Source of the DNA: Dromiciops gliroides
Lineage: Eukaryota > Chordata > Mammalia > Microbiotheria > Microbiotheriidae
Direction of reading: 5' to 3'
DNA: 64,000 nucleotides
Assembly: GCF_019393635.1 (NCBI RefSeq)
Contig: NC_057867.1
Coordinates: 57,920,492 to 57,984,491, forward strand
In this document: positions 32,275 through 43,480 of the stretch, piece after piece
Layout: every line of letters starts with the position of its first letter
How positions within the stretch are numbered: position 1 is the stretch's first letter
The notes under the pieces: model-generated
The model's input: the letters and a program-made list of their open reading frames with translations, nothing else
The model's database searches: none
What the model was told of the DNA's origin: nothing
Position numbers and translations under genes: made by a program

Positions 32275-32431
32275 GGAGCAGCTAGGTGGCACAGTGGATA
32301 AAACACTGGCCCTGGATTCAGGAGGACCTGAGTTCAAATCCGACCTCAGACACTTGACACTTGCTAGCTGTGTGACCCTGAGCAAGTCACTTAACCCTTA
32401 TTGCCCTGCAAACCAAACCAAAAAAAATAGT
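32275..32431 (+). mobile_element. marsupial tRNA-derived SINE
   Basis: GAGCAGCTAGGTGGCACAGTG, AACACTGGCCCTGGATTCAG, GAGTTCAAATCCGACCTCAG, GACCCTGAGCAAGTCACTTAA and an A-rich CAAACCAAACCAAAAAAA tail. Little diverged. Confidence 0.92.
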
Positions 32432-32539
32432 CAGCGAAATTGGGCAACCTCTCAAAAATTAGTGATATCACAAAAGTCCTGGAAGTGGCATCCTCCCAAA
32501 AAGACTCTTACCTAAAATGTTAAAACTGGCTTTTTAAAA

Positions 32540-32830
32540 GGCATGTCTTCAATGCTGCCACTTCGGGCTTGCATGACCTTGGACAAGTCATTCTCTGGGC
32601 CTCAATTACCTGATCTTTCACACGAAGGGGGCTGCCCTACATAACCTTTAAGGTACCGTCCAACTCTATATTCCATCATTATATGATCTTATGGATTTCT
32701 ACCTTCCCTACTTCACAGGGTTTCAAGGATGAAATGAGCAAGTCACTTAAGCTCTCTAGGCCTCAGTTTCTTCATATGTAAAATGAATGATGATCTATAA
32801 GGGCCCTTCCAACTCTAATATTCAATCATT
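32540..32830 (+). repeat. two tRNA/MIR-type SINE distal fragments in tandem
   Basis: 32565-32700: GCATGACCTTGGACAAGTCA, GGTACCGTCCAACTCTATA. 32735-32830: AGCAAGTCACTTAAGCTCTC, GGCCTCAGTTTCTTCATATG, CTTCCAACTCTAATATTC. The second copy repeats the layout of the first. Confidence 0.72.
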
Positions 32831-33929
32831 TTAATCTCTAATACCCATTAAGTGCCTATTTGCTTGGCACCATGTTAAGAGATAATGGGTATGAAAGTAT
32901 TTCATAACCATAAAGGACAGATTATCATTGTAGCCAGACAATGTACATTATCTCTCCAGGTTAGATATTCAGGAGATCACAAAATGTCCCCACTGTTCTC
33001 TGATATCGTCCCCCCATCCTCACTTCAACCTGCTCCTGCAACCCTTGAAGTCTTAGGTATGAGAGATGGTAAATGGTGATGATGCATAAGATTCCAAAAT
33101 AGAGATATTGTTCTAAACAATGCCCCCAGCCAAGAAATACCATTTCCCTTTGTCAGAAGATAATTTGGTAACCACAGCTGTGCTTCCAAAACCAGTTTTA
33201 CATCTTTGGGCTGTCACTTAGCATCTAGGCATCTAACCTCAGGATCTTAGGCAACCTTCCAGAGCAACATTAAGAGCTATGGATTATATTCCCTCCTAGG
33301 CTGTGTACTGAAATTTGGGGAACCTGGGGAAATGTATGAATTGTGTTTCATTCTCCTGTATCAACATTCTATTCCTGGAACCACTGGAGCCTCTCACTAG
33401 GGACACGTAGTTTCTTTCTCTCCCTAGCATCTCCATACTGCAACCTTAGCACCTGTGTTTGCTGATCTATGACTCTAAGGAGAGTACATGTAATTCCAAC
33501 TGCCCTTACTCCATAAAACAGGATTTTCAGTAGGTTGAATTGGAGAGCAATTTTAAACCTTTGACCCTTTGCTTTGTAACTTCTGAGAACACAGATGTCT
33601 CCAAAGGAGGATTAGTGATTTTGGGAAGCATGAATTTTGTGTCAAAAAAAGAGAAAATTTGTGGACTGAAGGGTGCTTTCAGGTGGACTTGGGCAGACAT
33701 GATTCATGAAACTCATGATTTATGAAATACATGAACTGGATTTTGAGCATACAAATGGTATCGAGAAGTGGGTTGACAAATTGGGGTACAATGTATAGCC
33801 TGGAACAATAATGCTTCAAATGTAAGTCTGAACTAAGCAGCATTCTAACATAGGTAAATATTTCAGCTCAGTATGTAAGGTTTTACTCCAAGACAAGCAA
33901 ATGACAAGAATTTCCCTATTGATACTTAA
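32831..33929. other. no gene seen; mostly unique-looking
   Basis: About 1.1 kb with no recognisable repeat except a weak MIR scrap near 32845-32880. Open frames are short and featureless. Confidence 0.35.
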
Positions 33930-34110
33930 ACTCTGTTCAATGCAATTCAGTCCAGTTCAATCAATGTTTATCAAATGCCCATTAAGGGCAAGGTTCTGGA
34001 AACAAAAACATAAAAAGATGAAAAGTATCTGCTCTCAGTGCACTTACAGTCTATCAGGGAGAAGGGTCAAAAGTACAAAAACAAAGAAATACAAAATAAT
34101 TTGAGGGAGT
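33930..34110 (+). repeat. old SINE-associated repeat text
   Basis: AATCAATGTTTATCAAATGCC, then CTCAGTGCACTTACAGTCTATC. The same closing wording occurs near 38285, 49850 and 50060. Confidence 0.5.
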
Positions 34111-34249
34111 AAAGATGATTAATAATTTATAATCATCTTGTAAATTGATTGCAAATCAAAGATGAGATGTTATTTTGCCTAAGCATATAATAGCTTATGT
34201 TTCTTAAGTGATCAGAAATAAGTTAAGGTAGAGTAGAAACAACAATAAA

Positions 34250-34510
34250 AAGCAACAGCAGCAGCAGCATGTATATAGTACTTTAAGTTTTGTAAACTGT
34301 TTCACATGCTATCTCATTTGTTCCTCCTGTAAGGTAGGTTTGTTTTCCACAATTTACAGATGAATAAATAACTTTGCAGCTTTGGATTCCAGTTCCGATT
34401 CTTCCACTACCAGCTGTGTGACCTCAAGGAAGTCATTTCCCCCTTCCTAGGCCTCAGTTTCCTTTTGGTTGCAATGAAACTGACTTGATAGAAGGTCTCT
34501 GAAGTCTTTT
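34250..34510 (+). repeat. two MIR-type SINE fragments
   Basis: 34275-34370: GTATATAGTACTTTAAG, CACATGCTATCTCATTTGTTC. 34380-34510: CAGCTGTGTGACCTCAAGG, CTAGGCCTCAGTTTCC. A short CAG run (34254-34268) precedes them. Confidence 0.7.
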
Positions 34511-34779
34511 CAAGCTCTAGAGGAATCTACGCAAAGTGAAGACAACAGGATAAAGGTCTACAGCATATTATGGGAGAACTATGCCAGAGCATGGATGAGC
34601 TATAATCTACTTTGGAAGGGAGGGATGCCTATCACAGAAAGATCAAACTCTACTGATGTTCTGGAGGCTTTGGAGAACTGTGAATCCTTTAGGGCATGAG
34701 AAACTAAAAAAAATTAAGTTTTGCATGACTACACATGTATAACATACTGAATTGCTCGAGTTCTTGGGGGGTGGGGAGG
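34511..34779. other. no gene seen
   Basis: Partly resembles 18.36-18.58 kb; identity unknown. Confidence 0.3.
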
Positions 34780-34885
34780 GAGGGAAGAAGAGAATTTGGA
34801 ACACAAAGTTTTAAAATCGATGTGAAAATTTCTTTTTACATGTAATTTGGGAAAAAATAAAATTCTAAATAAATGGGAAAAAACA
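34780..34885 (+). repeat. L1 3' end
   Basis: GAATTTGGAACACAAAG, TCTTTTTACATGTAATTTGGG, AAAAAATAAAATTCTAAATAA: the marsupial L1 terminus with its A-rich tail. Confidence 0.82.
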
Positions 34886-35139
34886 ACTATTGGATAGCAA
34901 AAGATAAAAAAAAACATTTAATTTAAATTTTAGATTTTTCAAATTTATTTTATTCTAAGGAAAACATTTTTTCTATTTTTGCAAAATTGGGGTAAGGAGG
35001 GCAAAAAATATTTATCAAAAAAATATTTCCCCTTCTTTTTCAGCTAGGACTTCTATCTAAAGAAATGTACAGAAGGATATTTTGCCTAAGTTGTAATGGA
35101 GAGGTTGGTGTTCTAAGTTTTAAAATACTGAAAAATAGG
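34886..35139. other. no feature seen
   Basis: Very AT-rich sequence, nothing recognised. Confidence 0.4.
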
Positions 35140-35470
35140 TCTTTAGTGCTCCCAAGTTTACAAAGCACTTTCTCCACAGAATCTCTTTTGATCTCCATGC
35201 CATTCCTATGAAGTAGGTTGGGAAGGTATTGTCGTCTCCTTTTTACAACTTATGAAAAACCAACTCAGAGCTTTGAAAGGCCTTTACCAACAGCCTGGCT
35301 GCCACAGTGACAAGAAGGTGAAACTTAGAGGCAGACGACACTGGGTACATTTCACCACTGTCACTTAGCTGTTGGACCTTGGGCGCGTTATTACCTAATA
35401 TCCCTGGGTCTCAGTTTCTTCGTCTTTAAAAGAAGTTTTAACATCAGAGGTCCCTTCTGGTTCTAATCTA
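35140..35470 (+). repeat. MIR-type SINE fragments
   Basis: 35145-35225: TACAAAGCACTTTCTCCAC and TTGATCTCCATGCC. 35355-35470: CTGTCACTTAGCTGTTGGAC, CTCAGTTTCTTCGTCTTT. Confidence 0.55.
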
Positions 35471-35524
35471 AGATCTATAAAAGGCTTCTCATTTCCTGTT
35501 CCATGTCCTTTCCATACACAAACA

Positions 35525-35965
35525 AAAGCTACAGACTTAATCAGAGACTGAGTAATAACATTCTCAACAAGGAGGGCAGTCAAAGAACAAATCATAAAAA
35601 TAATTAATAACTATGTGAAAAACAAGGACAACAATGTGACAACATAACCAAAATTTCTGAGATGTAGCAAAAGCAGACCCTAGAGGAAAAACATCTCTTT
35701 GAATATAGAGATGAAGAAAATAGAAAAAAAATAATGAACTGAACAGGCAATGTAAAAAAAAAAAAAAACTAGACCAAATCAACAAACACAAAATAAATTT
35801 AAAAAGAAATCACAAAAACTAGGGAAGAAACTAATAAAATTGAAAAACACTATCTAAATGACCAACATAAACAAAAGCAAGTTTTGGAGAAGTCCAGTAA
35901 AATCAATAAACCTTTAGCTACCTTTATCCAAAAACAGAGAGGAAATCATCACTGATTGACCCTGA
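35525..35965 (+). mobile_element. L1 LINE ORF2 fragment
   Basis: GAAAAACAAGGACAACAATG, CAAAATTTCTGAGATGTAGC, AAAGCAGACCCTAGAGG, AACTAATAAAATTGAAAAAC and AATCAATAAACCTTTAGCTAC follow the mammalian L1 ORF2 segment between the endonuclease and reverse transcriptase. Frame is lost, so this is a dead copy. Confidence 0.8.
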
Positions 35966-36119
35966 CTGCCAACCCCTCACCCCAAACCAGAACGACACAA
36001 ATAAATTTATGGATTGTCACCTACATTAAATAGATTCTTGACTCTTTTCCTAAAACTTATCCATATAGCCAAAGAAGAACAATAAGGCATGACTGATAGT
36101 ATTCATAGCTTCAGTAAGA

Positions 36120-36345
36120 GTAACAATGATAGAGATAGCACTGGCACAGTGTATAGATTGGTGGTCTCTGAGTCAGAAAGACCTACATTCAAGTCCCACC
36201 TCTGACACCTTTTGGTTATGTAACCTTGGCCAAATCCATTACCCCTTCAGTGTCCCTATAAACTCTCTGGGACTCCAAGTTGCAGAGAAAGTGTCCCTCT
36301 ACATTTTAGCGAATGACACTCTTCATCAAGAGTTCCCTAGGCCAA
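36120..36345 (+). repeat. older tRNA-type SINE with AGAGTTCCCTAGG tail
   Basis: CAGAAAGACCTACATTCAAG, CTATAAACTCTCTGGGACTC, AGTTGCAGAGAAAGTGTC, AAGAGTTCCCTAGGCCAATG. Same family as 6395-6610. Confidence 0.7.
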
Positions 36346-36369
36346 TGAACACATGCATCTGGTAAAATC

Positions 36370-37005
36370 ACCATTGTCATAGCTGACTTTTACATATTGC
36401 TTTACGCATGTAATATCTCATTTGAGTCTCACAACAACACAGTGAAATGGGTATTAAAATATTTAAGTGTAAATGTCCTGGAGACATCTCAGACTCAACA
36501 TGTCCAAAACAGAGTTCATTATCTTTCCCCTCCAAACCCAACCTTCTTAATAATTGTTCTATTACTGGTTAAGGCATCGCCATCCTTTTGTTCATCCAGG
36601 TTCTAAACATCAGTGTTATTCTCAACTCCTCCCTTTCCCTCACCCCACATAGCCAAACAAACAATGGATTTAGAGACAGGAGAACCTCGAGTTCCAATAC
36701 TGCCTCTGAGTGGCTATGATGTCACTGGTACTCAGTTTTCCCATCTGTAAAATAGGGATAATATCTCACTGTAGCTACCTTATAGGCAGCATTGGGTCTG
36801 CAATCAAAAAGACCAGAGTTCAAATTCAACCTCGGGCACTTACTAGTTATGTGACCCTGGGCAAATTAACCTTTGTCTGCCTCAGTTTCTTCAACTCTAA
36901 TATGCAAATAATAATAAGAGCACCTCCCTCATAAGAATGTTGAGAGAATGAAATGAAATGTTTGCAAAGTCCTTAGCACAGTGCTTAATACATGCTTGTT
37001 CCCTT
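36370..37005 (+). repeat. L2 fragment between and among MIR-type SINEs
   Basis: 36475-36660 is L2 (CTGGAGACATCTCAGACTC, CAACATGTCCAAAACAGAG, CAGTGTTATTCTCAACTCC). 36662-36780 is a SINE fragment interrupted by a fuller copy at 36780-37005 (CAGAGTTCAAATTCAACCTC, CTGGGCAAATTAACC, AGTCCTTAGCACAGTGC). Confidence 0.7.
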
Positions 37006-37249
37006 CCCTATCCCCCATTTCAGAGGACTGTTCTGAGGAACCAATGGGACCCTATTTTTTAAAAATGCTGTTACTTAAAAGCTAGAAGCCCTTGGTGAAG
37101 TTGTCCTCCCTCGCCAAGTCTCAGTTTTGTGATCTCAACAATGAGAAGCTTGGATTACATCGGCTCCATGGGCTTCTTCAACCTCAGAATGCTGTCCTAA
37201 CATTTCAAAGCAGAAGGGCACGGACTTTATTTTAAAAAACTCTTGTCAT

Positions 37250-37428
37250 TAGTCTGTTGAGCACAGAGAACATGTGACAAATACACATCAATGAGGCAGA
37301 TGCCCAGGGCAGGGGAGACGCCCCTAATAACAAAGGGAAAGGGGTGGCTTTAGTTCAACAGCATGGCTTGGCTGCATCTACAGACTCCCTCCCAGCTATC
37401 CAGAAGTGCTAAGGTCAGTTTGGAATGA

Positions 37429-37465
<37 letters not shown>

Positions 37466-37900
37466 ACAGCAGGTCTCTCCTTCTCCTTCTCCTTCCCAAT
37501 AATCTAAGCTGACTGGTGTGACTTTAAAGCAGAATGGTGAATATTTAATGCACCCTTTTTGCAGTGTCACAGCTAAGTGAATTCAAGATGTCCGTGTTTT
37601 CAGTTATAGAAACTGTTGTCTGCAGATCAGTATTTTGTACAACTGGTGCAGTTCTTTATCACTGCAGCATATGCCCTCTTAATTGCCTCGAAGAAAGGAG
37701 GATTAATCCAGTGTTTTAGTAGCCAGGCCTGTTAGTGTTCTCTCAGACTGTTCTGCATGTGGAATCAGACTTTGCTGTGGCAACTGATCTTCACTAAAAC
37801 CTTCTTGCACTCTATTTCTGCTTAAAACTCAGACCACCCAAAAGCCGACATCAGCAGCTTGCTGTAAGTGGATTAAGAAGGAGGGGGTGGCTCTTCTTTA
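37250..37900. other. unique-looking block with a (CA)n tract, candidate conserved non-coding element
   Basis: After a (CA)14 tract (37432-37460) about 430 bp carry no repeat text and have dense TF-like words: a GGATTAATCC homeodomain-type palindrome (37700-37709), TTTGTACAACTGGTGCAG, CTTAATTGCCTCG and TGTCACAGCTAAGTG. No frame here looks coding. An enhancer role is inference. Confidence 0.35.
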
Positions 37901-38269
37901 CCCTGCCCTGAAATCGATGACAGTCAGCTGAGATAGTCCAGTGATCCTTGAGGTCAAGGCCTGGCTCACTTCTTTCATGAAGATGCCAAATGAGCTGAAT
38001 ACCAAAGGAGACACTTGTCCGAGGGAAGATGAATTCCAGGCTCCAGTCAAGGTTCTAAAAGCAGCTGTGTGGAAGGTGGCTCACTGATCCATTCTATCCA
38101 ACCATTCACTCACTGAGTCACCTTATTAAGTGCCTACTCTGTTCAAGGAACTAGGGATAAAAATCAGAATGAAAGCCCAATGTAATCTCCTCCAGAGTAG
38201 TCACAATGACATGGGTTTTTTTGTTAGATCCGCAGCATCAAAGACAAAGTAGATGCATATTTTTCCAAA
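37901..38269. other. no gene seen
   Basis: 38095-38160 is a MIR-like scrap (CTTATTAAGTGCCTACTCTG). Otherwise unremarkable. Confidence 0.4.
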
Positions 38270-38830
38270 CAATTATTTGACCTATACAGTGCCTGCCCTC
38301 AAAGGAGCTTGTGATCTACTAAGGAAAGAGGGTGTTGCACACAAGCAGAGAAGTACACTTTTAGGTAAAATTCTGATAAGAACAAAGGAGGGACTCGAAT
38401 TGCTCTAGGAAAAGTTGAAAGATGGAGAAATTACTTTCATCTATGTAGATCTGGGAACGCTGCATGGTGGAGGGGGCCCCTTAGCTGAACCTAAAAGGAA
38501 GAGAAGGGCTTTGAAGGGCAGAGATCAATAAGGGAGTATTTTCCAAGGATGCAAGAAGGGCCTAATAGAATGAGGTTTGGGGAAAACTAGTGGTCTGGTT
38601 TGTCTGAAGACAATAAGGATGGAAATCTATGTCAGAGTCAGATTGGAGGGGGACCCTAAATGCCAGGCCAAGGAGTTGGTATTCAGTTACAGTGGTGATG
38701 GGGAGCCAGTGAAGGATTCTTAGCAAAACTATGTCAGGGTCAGACCCCAGTGTGAGGACATTTTTTTTTGCGTGTGAAAGATAGACGGTGGAAGGGAGAG
38801 ACTGGAGGCCCAATGCAGAGCCCTGCCATA
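38270..38830 (+). repeat. ancient interspersed repeat, family not named
   Basis: CAGTGCCTGCCCTCAAAGGAG, GGGGACCCTAAATGCCAGGCC, GTTGGTATTCAGTTACAG, GGGAGCCAGTGAAGGATTC, TATGTCAGGGTCAGACCC. Related to 30.25-31.0 kb. Confidence 0.55.
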
Positions 38831-39229
38831 TTAATGGGGCTGGCTTTATTTGGGCCTAAAAGCAATAGGTGAGCATCAGCTCTGACAGAATGCTTTGTTA
38901 TTCGGAGATCTCAAGCAGGCTAGGTATGAATGCCCTGGGGAGCGGTCTCTGTCTAGCTAAGAGATGCCCTTTCATCACATGGAATAGGAAACTTTCTGCA
39001 ATGGCAGAAGGATGGACCAAGAGCATATATAACAGCAAGATGGATAAAAAGATGCCATTCAGCTAAGGGTTTTTCTTTTCATCAACTTCAAACAAAATCA
39101 CTTTTCATGAAGTCTAGAGAAGGGCTTGACACCTACAATATATGTGTAGCTCTGGTGACATCTTAGCAGGGGAATACTAAAGTTCATTTCAGTGAAAAAC
39201 TCCAGAACACCTGGTTTCCACTCCTGATT
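38831..39229. other. no gene seen
   Basis: No recognised repeat or coding signature. Confidence 0.4.
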
Positions 39230-39308
39230 GGGCAAGACTTTCCACCCTCTTACTGGGTCTCAGTTTCCCCATCTGTGAAATGAAAGAGGAAGGGGATTTG
39301 AACTGTGT
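39230..39308 (+). repeat. tRNA/MIR-type SINE scrap
   Basis: GGGTCTCAGTTTCCCCATCTG, TGAAATGAAAGAGGAAGGGG. Confidence 0.6.
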
Positions 39309-39309
39309 T

Positions 39310-39494
39310 GGGAATTCTTAACAGTTTTTGTGTCATGGACCCCTTTGCCTACCTATAGACTATCTCAGAATAATATCTATAAATATATAAAATGAAATCC
39401 ATACAATCACAACAGGAAACAATTACATTGAATGAAAGTGATGGACTGATTTTTTTTAAAGCTAAGGTCAGAGACACTATGTTAAGAACCCTTG
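39310..39494. mobile_element. small hAT-type DNA transposon fossil
   Basis: Left end GGGAATTCTTAACAG and right end GTTAAGAACCCTTG form imperfect inverted repeats. Inside: TGTCATGGACCCCTTTGCC, CTCAGAATAATATCTATAAA, GAAACAATTACATTGAATG. Same family as 31141-31325. Confidence 0.75.
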
Positions 39495-39759
39495 AACGAG
39501 ATATTCCCTAAGGGTCCTTTGCTCTTTTGACCTTCTTTCCTAAAACCATAAAAGGGATGTAGACAATTCAACAAAAGGTAGCTATTGTTCTCTTTCAATC
39601 TCTGGAGTTCTCAAATGGGAATTCACTAAGAAGTAAGATCCAGTTTTTTTCTTAAGATAACACACAAATCAGTAAGGCTAGCCAGCAATGAGACAAAGAT
39701 GGCACCTTAGTGGTCTGTTGAACTTTGGTACTTAGTTGTAGCCACAGTATTTCTAAGTC

Positions 39760-40300
39760 CTAGAAACAGCATGAAACAATTGAGAGAGAATGGGATTTGG
39801 CATCAGAGCACCTGGGTTCAAATAAATGGTGCATTGTTTACTATCTATGTGACCTTGGGCAAGTCACTGCTCTTCCTGAGCCAGTTTCCTCCTTAGGATG
39901 ATGACAAGTTAGACTACATGATCTCTGAGGACCTTTCTACTGTAGTAGAAAGTTTAGAAAGTCTGTAGACCTAAACTTCCTTTATGATGGAGTCCTTCCC
40001 TATCTTAACTCTTCTGCCTCTAAAAGTAATAGCCTGAATAGTATATGGTTGTGTACAGTAGGTAGGTATTGGTGCCATTTTAATAACCCTTCCTGAAAGT
40101 GCAACTTGCCCCCAGATTGGAAAAATGAGCCTGTTAAATGTTAAGTGTAGGGGGAAAATGCTAGCCTTAAGGGTAGGAGATTGGCCTTCAAATCCAACCC
40201 TCAACATTGACTAGCTGTGTAACCATAGGCAAGTCACCTGGAAAAAGGACAACCTTCCCAGGGCTGTCATGAGGCAAGTACTTGTTAAGTCTAGGATTGT
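39760..40300 (+). repeat. two tRNA/MIR-type SINE fragments
   Basis: 39780-39945: GGCATCAGAGCACCTGGGTTC, GACCTTGGGCAAGTCACTG, GATCTCTGAGGACCTTTC. 40155-40300: ATTGACTAGCTGTGTAACC, ATAGGCAAGTCACCTGG. Unremarkable sequence lies between. Confidence 0.65.
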
Positions 40301-40899
40301 GATATTATTATCTATGTCACTTTGGAACTTTAGTTATGGGAAATTCTATCTATACAGGATGTTCAGGAGTTCCTGGTTTCCCGGTTATCTGTTGTCAGTT
40401 ACTGACTTATCTGGGTTGAATTACAACCATCTAGTGAGGGACTGGGAAAAAACTATCATTGAGGTTCACGGGCTCAGAAGGGAAGAATCTGGTAGCTACT
40501 TCTGTGATAAACTTAGTACCAGCCACTGCATCCTCCACCTTTTCTAAAATTGTGATGGGACTTCACAGAAAGGGGAAGTTTGATTTACTACCATCAAAAT
40601 CAATAACCTAAAGCCAGAGTAATTGTATTGTATCATCACCATAGGAATGTAATTTTTAACTTGAGAGAGAAAAAGTATGAAGGATAGGCAGTATGGGAGA
40701 GTGGACAGAGACTCAACTTTGGTATCAACAAGACCCAAGTTGAAATACTACTCCTGACACACAGTGAGTTGGTAGGGGGGTTTGCACACTGGGAGTTACC
40801 TTCATGGGTTAAATACCAGGTTTAAAAAAGGAGTGACAGTGTATTTGTATTACTGCAAATAAATAATATCAGGTAGGGTTCATGTTCCATAATAGATGT
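40301..40899. other. no gene seen; SINE scrap
   Basis: 40690-40770 (AGAGTGGACAGAGACTC, AAGACCCAAGTTGAAATAC) is a SINE head. The rest is unidentified. Confidence 0.4.
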
Positions 40900-41270
40900 A
40901 GAGCTGGAAGGGATCTTCGAGGCTGTTGAATCCAGTTCCCTCATTTGACAGATAAGGAAACTGAGGCCCAGGAATGTTAAGTGACTTACACAAACCCACA
41001 CAGGGACTAAGCACAAAAGGCAGGATGTGAACCCAAGTCCCCTATCCAGAGCTCTTGTTAGAAGGTCATAGACTGAAAGCAAGAAAGGACCTCTGAGGCC
41101 ATCCAATCCAACCTCTTCATTCTTAAGATAAGGGAAATGACTTCTCCATAAGGATCCCATTTTATACATGAGGAAACAGAGGCTGAGAAAGGTTAAATAA
41201 GTCTCCTGACATCACACAGATATTAGATGCCAAAGTAAACTCAGGGCTTTTCCCTGGAATGCTCAATATA
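40900..41270 (+). repeat. two MIR-type fragments in direct order
   Basis: Copy 1 (40898-41050): GAGCTGGAAGGGATCTTCG, AAGGAAACTGAGGCCCAGG. Copy 2 (41065-41265): GAAAGGACCTCTGAGGCC, CATGAGGAAACAGAGGCTG. Confidence 0.75.
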
Positions 41271-41514
41271 AAATGTCATTTATTTTGGTCCTCCTAGCAT
41301 CTGTGAGTGAAGGTGGAATCTGTTCCAATCCGTGGTTACCTATGCTGCCCACCACTACCATTTGAGAAAACAGATCCCCATCACCAAGGGAAGTAGGGGG
41401 CACCACTAGCACCACTACCAATACTACACCATGGCCACAGCCAGCAGCTCCTCACTGAGATTGCAGTAGACCAGGTATGGGGAAGCAAAGGCACTGAAGG
41501 TCATGCACAGCTAG

Positions 41515-42245
41515 AGGGACCCTTCCTCACATGGTTCTCCCTTACCATCAAGCCTTCCAGACTCAGTTCAGATCAATTGATGTTTCCTCTGACCTATGGC
41601 TAGAAAACTGCCATCTCCGACTTCCTTATTTTCTGTGAATTAGGACTCCATCTACCAAAGTGAAGCACCCTTTACTCACTGACTCCTCCTTTACTCCCAT
41701 CCGTAATTCCAGTTAATCCTCCCTTTTCACTAGTGGTCCCCTACCCATCCTTAAAAAACTCCTCTTCATCCCTGATCTCTTTGTCTTCTAGTGAGGCCTG
41801 GGTCTCTCTGGAAGATACTACATAGGTGACCACCATCTCCTAGTTCCTCCTTTTTTATGTCCCTGGAAGCACTGGTCCAGGAGCTGAGTGAGGGGAGTAG
41901 AGTAAGGACTGTCCTATTCCTTGCTACCTATTGTCACTTCAAGACATTCCCTTTGTCACTTCAGTAACCATTCATTTTCTCTGTCATCTAATCTAGATCC
42001 TTGTTGCTATCTTGTAGCTCATTCTTCCCCTCTCTCGGGGGCTTGAGTACCTTGTCTATAGTCTCTCTAGCCCGACCTGTCTTTATCCTTGGCTACTCCC
42101 TTGTTCAAGACCATGTCTCACCAACTCTACTCTACCCCACCTACTCACAGAGAGCAGGGACTGCTTTTGGTTTGGTTTTGTCCTTGTACTCTCAGTATGT
42201 GGCATATAGTAGGTGTTTAACAAGTGCTACCCGAATGAACTATAC
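41515..42245 (+). repeat. L2-like LINE region with clear L2 3' end
   Basis: The end is firm: CAGAGAGCAGGGACTGCTTTTG, TTGTACTCTCAGTATGTGGC, ATAGTAGGTGTTTAACAAGTG (42145-42235). The upstream pyrimidine-rich part is less certain. 41271-41514 holds nothing I recognise. Confidence 0.6.
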
Positions 42246-43309
42246 GTTTGTTGTATAACAATGAATGGGTTACATCTTAGATTTGTCACCACAAATTTTT
42301 CCACCCCGTTGATCTTGCATTCTGAAATTTCCCTGTCTAATCTTTGTCTCCCCTCCTTCCTTCTTCTCCTCAGTCTTAATATTCCTCAAATTATTCTTGA
42401 CCCCCTATTCCATCTTCTAACTTTCTTTGTTCTCAAAGTCCATTCACCCCAGTTTCTGGTGTTACTCCTTCACTTGTGGTTTTGACACTAGTCTGTCATT
42501 TCTCAATGGACTGTCCTCTAACCTCAAATCCTCTCATTTCTCCCTCTTCCTTCCTACTATTCTTCATCCCCTATATCACTCCCACCATAGGTTCTCTTTG
42601 ATCTGCCCAGGAAATGCTGACCACTGCTAAAGCCACACACTGGCACCAACTAGGTCCACTGAAAATGCCTACTATTGGGATGCCCCAACATGGCCGCCAT
42701 TTTTGTTGTTCCTCTGATGCCCCTTTATCATGCTGGTGAGGACATTGTTCCAAACCTTCTCTCTCTGTGTCTCTGTCTGTCTGTCTGTCTGTCCCCCTCT
42801 CTCTTCCACTGAAAGGACCCAGTGGCTATCCAAGCAAGGCCACAGCTATAGGTCTCCCTGACAAAAATAAAAGGAAGCTGGGGGTGGGGCTGGGGGAGTG
42901 GGAGGGAAAGTTGTACCTGTCATATTAATTGCAAAATGTTATGCATTCCCATGATGGACCAAAAGAACTAACCATACATCAATGAATGCTTGCTAAGAGA
43001 GAACAAGGAAATGTCCCAGATCTAGTCTGTGTCCCATTAGTGTGGATGACAAATCACCTGAAGTGGTCTTACTTCTTCCAATGTGCGCTATTCAAATATA
43101 TCATTCTGTAAAATGTGGCCAATGGTCCCAGCCCAATGAAAATATAGAGTGTGAATCTAAATAAGAAGATCACTTTATAGAATTCATTATTCACACTAAT
43201 CTGGACCTGGCTATAGTTATTTCAATCAGGCTAGAAGGAGGATGAGGCTACATAATGTAATAAGTAAAACATTTAGCAAATGCCTACTTTGTGCAGAGAT
43301 GCACCATGT
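42246..43309. other. no gene seen; pyrimidine-rich then unique-looking
   Basis: 42290-42600 is C/T-rich and may be more L2. 42762-42793 is a short (CTGT)n. A YY1-like word is listed separately. No coding signal. Confidence 0.4.
42687..42705 (-). promoter_or_regulatory. YY1-like motif
   Basis: CAACATGGCCGCCATTTTTG reads AAAATGGCGGCCATG on minus, close to the YY1 core AANATGGCGGC. Isolated; no gene start is visible nearby. Confidence 0.3.
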
Positions 43310-43480
43310 CATAGTAAATAGAAAGCCAGCCTCGGAGTCAGAAAGACCTGGTTTCAGCTGGCAGGGTAATTTCGTTTAATTTTCTCATTTTACAGATGAG
43401 GAAACTGTGGCAGAGAGAAGGGGAGTGACTTATACAAGGTCACATAGTGTCATACTCAACATTTAACCCCACCCCCTTCC
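43310..43480 (+). repeat. SINE/MIR-type fragment
   Basis: GCCTCGGAGTCAGAAAGACC, TTTTACAGATGAGGAAACTG, CTTATACAAGGTCACATAG. Confidence 0.7.
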
